From Kutzneria sp. CA-103260 (lineage in GTDB: Bacteria; Actinomycetota; Actinomycetes; Mycobacteriales; Pseudonocardiaceae), in the NCBI RefSeq assembly GCF_018263855.1, contig NZ_CP073318.1, positions 11,346,001-11,410,000 on the forward strand: 64,000 nucleotides of DNA, in the 5' to 3' direction. The position numbers and the translations under genes were made by a program. The notes under the pieces were generated by a model, which saw nothing but the letters and a program-made list of their open reading frames with translations, made no database searches and was not told the origin of the DNA. How positions within the stretch are numbered: position 1 is the stretch's first letter; each line of letters begins with the position of its first letter. Below are positions 60,375 through 64,000 of the stretch, piece by piece.

Positions 60375-60803
60375 TTGGAAGAATCGAGGCTGATGACCCT
60401 CGTGCGTGTCGCATGCTTGCGCTGGCCAGTCGAGGAAGGATTCGAGTTCGGCAAAGACCACTTCGGGCTCGACCACTCCCAAGTCCGCCTCTACACCGCA
60501 CTGCTACGGCACATCGTGCTCACCCTGGCCGCGCTCGCCGTCTGCGCCGTCACCGCCGCCCAAGTCAAAACCCACGCTTCAGCACCGATCTTGCCCACCG
60601 CACCCGACCAGTCACCACCCGAGGATCCTGGCCTGATCGCCCTCACCGTCGCCGAGATCAAACGACTATTCACGCTGGTCACCCGCCGGCTCCAACCCGA
60701 AACCCATCACCTGCACTGGGTCTGGTGGCGACGACGCCACCAGGCCCGCGCCCGCTGGTTCCACCACCGCGCCCGACTACGCCGACAAATCGAACAAACC
60801 TGA
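60375..60803 (+). pseudogene. C-terminal fragment of a DDE transposase (IS701-like)
   Basis: About 140 codons: LMTLVRVACLRWPVEEGFEF, GKDHFGLDHSQVRLYTALLR, HIVLTLAALAVCAVTAAQ and LIALTVAEIKRLFTLVTRR. The RWPVEE...GLDxxQVR block with the final Glu is that of IS701-like transposases. The N-terminal two thirds are missing. Confidence 0.65.
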
Positions 60804-60982
60804 CAAGATCAAAGTGAGGCTGCCGTACTAGTCAGCATCCTCATCTGTGGAACCCGGGCCATAGAATATAAAAGAGAGCACCGATTATCGACAGTATTCG
60901 CGCCGCCATGACAAAACCTTCCATGAAGGATGGGGAACGTGCTGACCGCGGTGAGTTTCGACGGTCACAACGCGCGGCGTGG

Positions 60983-61816
60983 TCACGAGGTGTGGTGGGC
61001 CGCTTCCTCGATGACGTACTGCACGGTGCCGGGGTGGGAGATCATCGACAGGTGGGAGGCGTTGATCTCGGTCACGGTGGAGCCGGCTCGCTTGGCCATG
61101 AACTCCTGCGCCGCCGCGGGCAGGGCGTGGTCGGTGGTTCCGATGACGTCCCAACTGGGAATGCCGCTCCAGGCCGGCGCGCCGGACGGTTCGCCGAGCG
61201 CGGAGGCCGCGATCGGGCGCTGGATGGCGGCGAGCTCGGCGGCCTGTGCGGCCGACAGGTCGTTGGCCAGGATGCTCCGGAACTGCGCCGGCTTGATGTA
61301 GGCGTCGACGACGCCGTCGGCCGACGGAACGAAGGTGAGCGCGTCCGGGGTGACCTGGCTGCCCGGGAACTGGGTGGTCAGCCCGTTCAGGGTGTCGCCC
61401 TGGGCGGGGATGTAGGCGTCGACGTAGACCAGTGCCTTTACGTTGGTGTTGCCGGCGGCGGCGTTGGTGATGACGAAACCGCCGTAGGAGTGTCCGACCA
61501 GGACGATCGGCCCGGGGACGGTCTTGAGGTAGCTGGCAAGGTAGGCGGAGTCGCTGGCCACACCGCGCAGCGGGTTCGGCGGCACGTCGACGGTGTAGCC
61601 GTCGCGTTGGAGCCGGCTGACGACACTGCTCCAGCTCGAACCGTCCGCCCACGCGCCGTGGACGAGCACGACCGTCGGCTTGGACCCGTGGCCGTATGCC
61701 TCGCTGGTGGCGGCGGACACGGCCGCGCCCGGGATGAGCCCGGCGGCGACGGCGATGGCCGCGCCCACCAGGGCGAATCGGACTCCGCGCGAGCGCGGTC
61801 GGCTTGCTGTACGCAT
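60983..61816 (-). CDS. Secreted alpha/beta hydrolase (esterase/haloperoxidase-like)
   Basis: 277 residues. A Tat- or Sec-type signal peptide starts MRTASRPRSRGVRFALVGAA and ends near AVSAATSEA. Then VVLVHGAWADGSSWSSVVSR, elbow VGHSYGGFVITNAA with catalytic Ser, VDAYIPAQGD and a final INASHLSMISHPG providing His. ATG 61816 follows GAAGGGA. It lies 58 bp after the intracellular hydrolase at 61875 in one minus-strand operon, controlled by the TetR at 62848. Confidence 0.9.
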   Translation of the reverse strand: MRTASRPRSRGVRFALVGAAIAVAAGLIPGAAVSAATSEAYGHGSKPTVVLVHGAWADGSSWSSVVSRLQRDGYTVDVPPNPLRGVASDSAYLASYLKTVPGPIVLVGHSYGGFVITNAAAGNTNVKALVYVDAYIPAQGDTLNGLTTQFPGSQVTPDALTFVPSADGVVDAYIKPAQFRSILANDLSAAQAAELAAIQRPIAASALGEPSGAPAWSGIPSWDVIGTTDHALPAAAQEFMAKRAGSTVTEINASHLSMISHPGTVQYVIEEAAHHTS

Positions 61817-61874
61817 GGGTTTTTCCCTTCGTGGGTGATGGAATGCGCCGCGGGAGCGGCGGACGGCATGGGGG

Positions 61875-62672
61875 TCAGAGCCCTTGATGCCGGAGCCAGG
61901 ACAGGGTGAAGTCGGCGACGCCACGCCAGCCGTGGTCGAAGACCAGGGAGTGGCCCCGGTCGGGGAACGACTGGTAGTCGGTGGTGGCGCTCGATCCGGC
62001 GTAGAGCTTGTACGCGGCCTTGGCAACGACTTCGGGGACGGTGTGGTCCTTGCCGCCACCGATGACGAGCAGTGGTCCGCGGTCGTTGTTCTTGGTGTCC
62101 ACCGCCGCCGGCGAGGACTTGCTGAAGTTGGCGGTGCTCGCCTCGAACAGTGGCTTGCCAGGGCCGGGGATGGCCCAGCGTTCGAACAGCTCGTCCGATT
62201 CGGACTGTGGGATGGCGTTGCCGAAGCTGTAGCGGAACTGCTTGCTGGTGAGCGAGACCGCCTTCTTCTTGTTGCTCGGCTTGGACAGCACTGGTAGGCC
62301 TGAACGGATCTGTGCGAACGGCACGGGCTTGACGCCCTTGATCTGGCCCGGGTCGATGGCGACCGCGGCTGACGCGTGTCCGCCGGCCAGCAGCTTCTGG
62401 GCGATCAGGCCGCCGAAGGAGTGGCCGATGACGATCGGCCTGGCGCCCAGGCCGCTGAGCACCTTTAGGTAGCTCGCGGTGATGTCGTCGATGCCCTTAC
62501 CGGCGAGGGCGGCGGCGTTGGCACGGGTCTCGGCAACGGTGTCGGAGTCGCCGGGCCATCCCGGGGCGATCGGGTCGTAGCCGGCTTGTCGGTAGAGATC
62601 CACCCAGTTCTGCCACGAGTCCGAGTGGATCCACAGCCCGTGGATGAAGACGACCGGCGTCGATGCGGACAT
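61875..62672 (-). CDS. Alpha/beta hydrolase
   Basis: 265 residues: VVFIHGLWIHSDSWQNWVDL, APGWPGDSDTVAETR, elbow VIGHSFGGLIAQKLLAG, VIGGGKDHTVP with the acid and DRGHSLVFDHGW with the His. No signal peptide from ATG 62672, which follows GGGAGG; a longer frame would run through the operator. It heads the operon with the secreted hydrolase, both possibly acting on the same ester. Confidence 0.9.
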   Translation of the reverse strand: MSASTPVVFIHGLWIHSDSWQNWVDLYRQAGYDPIAPGWPGDSDTVAETRANAAALAGKGIDDITASYLKVLSGLGARPIVIGHSFGGLIAQKLLAGGHASAAVAIDPGQIKGVKPVPFAQIRSGLPVLSKPSNKKKAVSLTSKQFRYSFGNAIPQSESDELFERWAIPGPGKPLFEASTANFSKSSPAAVDTKNNDRGPLLVIGGGKDHTVPEVVAKAAYKLYAGSSATTDYQSFPDRGHSLVFDHGWRGVADFTLSWLRHQGL

Positions 62673-62690
62673 GTCCGAACCCTCCCATTG

Positions 62691-62716
62691 AGGTAGACTG
62701 ACTAGTAACTCTACCT
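62691..62716. promoter_or_regulatory. 26-bp palindromic operator candidate of the TetR regulator
   Basis: AGGTAGA and TCTACCT form the outer seven bases on each side, around a centre containing ACTAGT; only four of 26 positions break the symmetry. It lies just upstream of the hydrolase start (62672) in the region shared with the divergent TetR gene (62848). Confidence 0.7.
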
Positions 62717-62847
62717 GGACCGTATCACGCTCCCGCGGACACGGGAATCCCCCACCGCGGACCGTGGCCGAGAGAGGATGCAAAGGTGGACGACATGACA
62801 GACCAGCGCTCCGAGCCGGCCGGCCCGACCACGAAGGGAATCAGGCG

Positions 62848-63432
62848 ATGACGCCCACCCCGGCCGGGACCGGCACGCCGCCGATGCGGGAGCGGATCAT
62901 CGAGGCCGCGGCGGAGCTGTTCTACACACAGGGCATCCGGGCGATCAGCGCCGAGAAGATCATCGCCAAGGTCGGCATCACCAAGGTGACCTTCTACCGC
63001 CACTTCCCGACCAAGGACGAGCTGATCGTGGCCTATCTCGAACGTCGCGCGCACTGGGAACGCACCGCGGTCGAGGCCGCCCGGCAGGCCACCGGGGGCC
63101 AGGTCTCGGAGGTGTTCCGCCTCATCGCCGAGGGGATCGGCGCGGAGAGCTGCTCGCCCGGGTTCCGCGGATGCCCGTTCATCAACGCCGCCGCCGAGTA
63201 CGCCGATGCCGAGCACCCGGTCCGGCGGGTCGTGGACGCCCATCGACGGTGGTTCAAGGCAACCATCGAGGAGATGCTCGAGGAGATCGGCGTCACCGAC
63301 GCCGCCAGCGCCGCCGACCAGTTGGTGATGCTGCGGGACGGCGCGATGGTCGCCGGCTATCTCGGCGACCCGCAGACCGTCGGCCGGTCGCTCTACAACG
63401 CCGGCCGCGCGGTGCTCGAGTTCCACCGCTGA
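62848..63432 (+). CDS. TetR family transcriptional regulator
   Basis: 194 residues. Helix-turn-helix: RERIIEAAAELFYTQGIRAI, SAEKIIAKVGITKVTFYRHF, PTKDELIVAYLERR. The ligand domain includes GCPFINAAAEYADAEHPVRR and VVDAHRRWFKATIEEMLEEI, with two cysteines (SCSPGFRGC). ATG 62848 follows GAAGGG. It is divergent from the two hydrolases and probably represses them through the palindrome at 62691. Confidence 0.92.
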   Translation: MTPTPAGTGTPPMRERIIEAAAELFYTQGIRAISAEKIIAKVGITKVTFYRHFPTKDELIVAYLERRAHWERTAVEAARQATGGQVSEVFRLIAEGIGAESCSPGFRGCPFINAAAEYADAEHPVRRVVDAHRRWFKATIEEMLEEIGVTDAASAADQLVMLRDGAMVAGYLGDPQTVGRSLYNAGRAVLEFHR

Positions 63433-63456
63433 TCCGGTCGGTGCCGGCCCGACACC

Positions 63457-64000
63457 CTAGGTGGCCAGTTCGAGGACGCCGTCCACCCTGCGGGGCACGG
63501 GATGAGCCGGCGCGTCGCTGAGTTCATCCGGTAGGAACTCGGCGGGCGCATCCTGCCAGGTGACGGGGCGGAGGAAGCGGCGGATCGCTGTGGCGCCCAC
63601 GGAGGTGAACACACTGTTCGTCGCCGGCCAGGGCCCGCCGTGGTGCTGCGCCCAGCTGACCGCGACACCGGTCGGATAGCCGTTGAACACGAGCCGACCG
63701 GCGGTACGTCGGAGCCCGTCGAGCCACGGCGGCGCGACCTCCGCCTTACCCAGGTGGACCGACGCCGTGAGCGAGGCCGGCAACCGACGGATCACGGCTG
63801 TGAGCTCCGTGGGCGTGGCGTAACGCACGATCACGGCGGCTGGACCGAAGTACTCGGCGAACGCCGCATCCGGGGCGTGGTCGGCGTCGGTGGTCACCAG
63901 CAACGGCGGCACCCGGAACCCGTCCCGCACTGGGCTACCCTCCGCCACCGTGGACACTCCCGGCCTGGCGCGGAGCTGCCGGGTGTCCTCGACATAGGAT
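63457..64000 (-). CDS. Aldehyde dehydrogenase (ketoglutarate-semialdehyde type), C-terminal part, runs off right edge
   Basis: 181 residues are visible, ending at 63457. PPLLVTTDADHAPDAAFAEY, FGPAAVIVRYATPTELTAVI, GRLVFNGYPTGVAVSWAQHH and RRFLRPVTWQDAPAEFLPDE are the C-terminal hallmarks of the 2-ketoglutaric-semialdehyde dehydrogenase branch. In-frame coding continues through 64000, so the start and catalytic residues lie beyond. It is convergent with the TetR gene, 24 bp apart. Confidence 0.85.
   Translation of the reverse strand, partial: SYVEDTRQLRARPGVSTVAEGSPVRDGFRVPPLLVTTDADHAPDAAFAEYFGPAAVIVRYATPTELTAVIRRLPASLTASVHLGKAEVAPPWLDGLRRTAGRLVFNGYPTGVAVSWAQHHGGPWPATNSVFTSVGATAIRRFLRPVTWQDAPAEFLPDELSDAPAHPVPRRVDGVLELAT

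Noticed and set aside
1..64000. CRISPR arrays, rRNA genes and PKS/NRPS core genes
   Set aside because: No regularly spaced repeats, rRNA sequence or ketosynthase/adenylation modules were seen on either strand, apart from the single FabH-like KASIII.

Overview
This is a GC-rich window with codon use, frequent GTG/TTG starts, large LuxR (LAL) regulators, PucR, STAND NTPases and SARP-like neighbourhoods typical of a filamentous actinomycete (Pseudonocardiales or a relative is my best guess, not provable from here). No rRNA, tRNA, CRISPR array or PKS/NRPS core gene was seen.

0-13 kb: right-hand edge of what looks like a secondary-metabolite locus that continues to the left. A sugar 3-aminotransferase (partial), a GT-B glycosyltransferase and a divergent sugar ketoreductase are followed by an MsbA-like ABC exporter, a secreted GH20 beta-hexosaminidase, a FabH-like KASIII, a TetR repressor and a LAL regulator. 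The unit TetR-(divergent)-exporter-GH20 is present twice. In the first copy the exporter and GH20 are intact and TetR is decayed; in the second copy TetR is intact and exporter/GH20 have collapsed into one fused pseudogene. Together with the glycosyltransferase this suggests glycosylate-export-deglycosylate self-protection, with regulation by the surviving TetR in trans.

13-26.6 kb: a diguanylate cyclase, then a tightly coupled five-gene operon (NCS1 permease, hydantoinase A, two DUF917/S-methyl-thiohydantoin desulfurase-like proteins, PucR regulator) for uptake and breakdown of a hydantoin-like compound; a STAND (NB-ARC/TPR) ATPase with one TTA codon; a GNAT acetyltransferase; and an SDR/GntR pair with an adjacent decayed alcohol dehydrogenase and a GntR-type operator.

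26.9-42 kb: a divergent pair of paralogous LAL regulators; a YtrA-type GntR/ABC unit (ATPase, permease, GntR, second ATPase, VOC protein); then an IclR regulator divergent from a PrpD - isocitrate-lyase-family - LeuC - LeuD operon that reads as a dehydrate, rehydrate, cleave pathway for a branched malate or citrate; and an HhH-GPD protein.

42-61 kb: an accessory stretch with an apparently intact ISL3 element and many broken ones (IS630, IS4, IS1380, a further DDE fragment, a group II intron RT fragment and a probable group II intron 5' part), alternating with small catabolic genes (GMC oxidoreductase plus aldehyde dehydrogenase, MBL hydrolase, alpha/beta hydrolases, tautomerase, HxlR, DJ-1/PfpI, CGNR protein).

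61-64 kb: two alpha/beta hydrolases on the minus strand divergent from a TetR regulator, sharing a 26-bp palindromic operator candidate, and the 3' part of an aldehyde dehydrogenase at the right edge.
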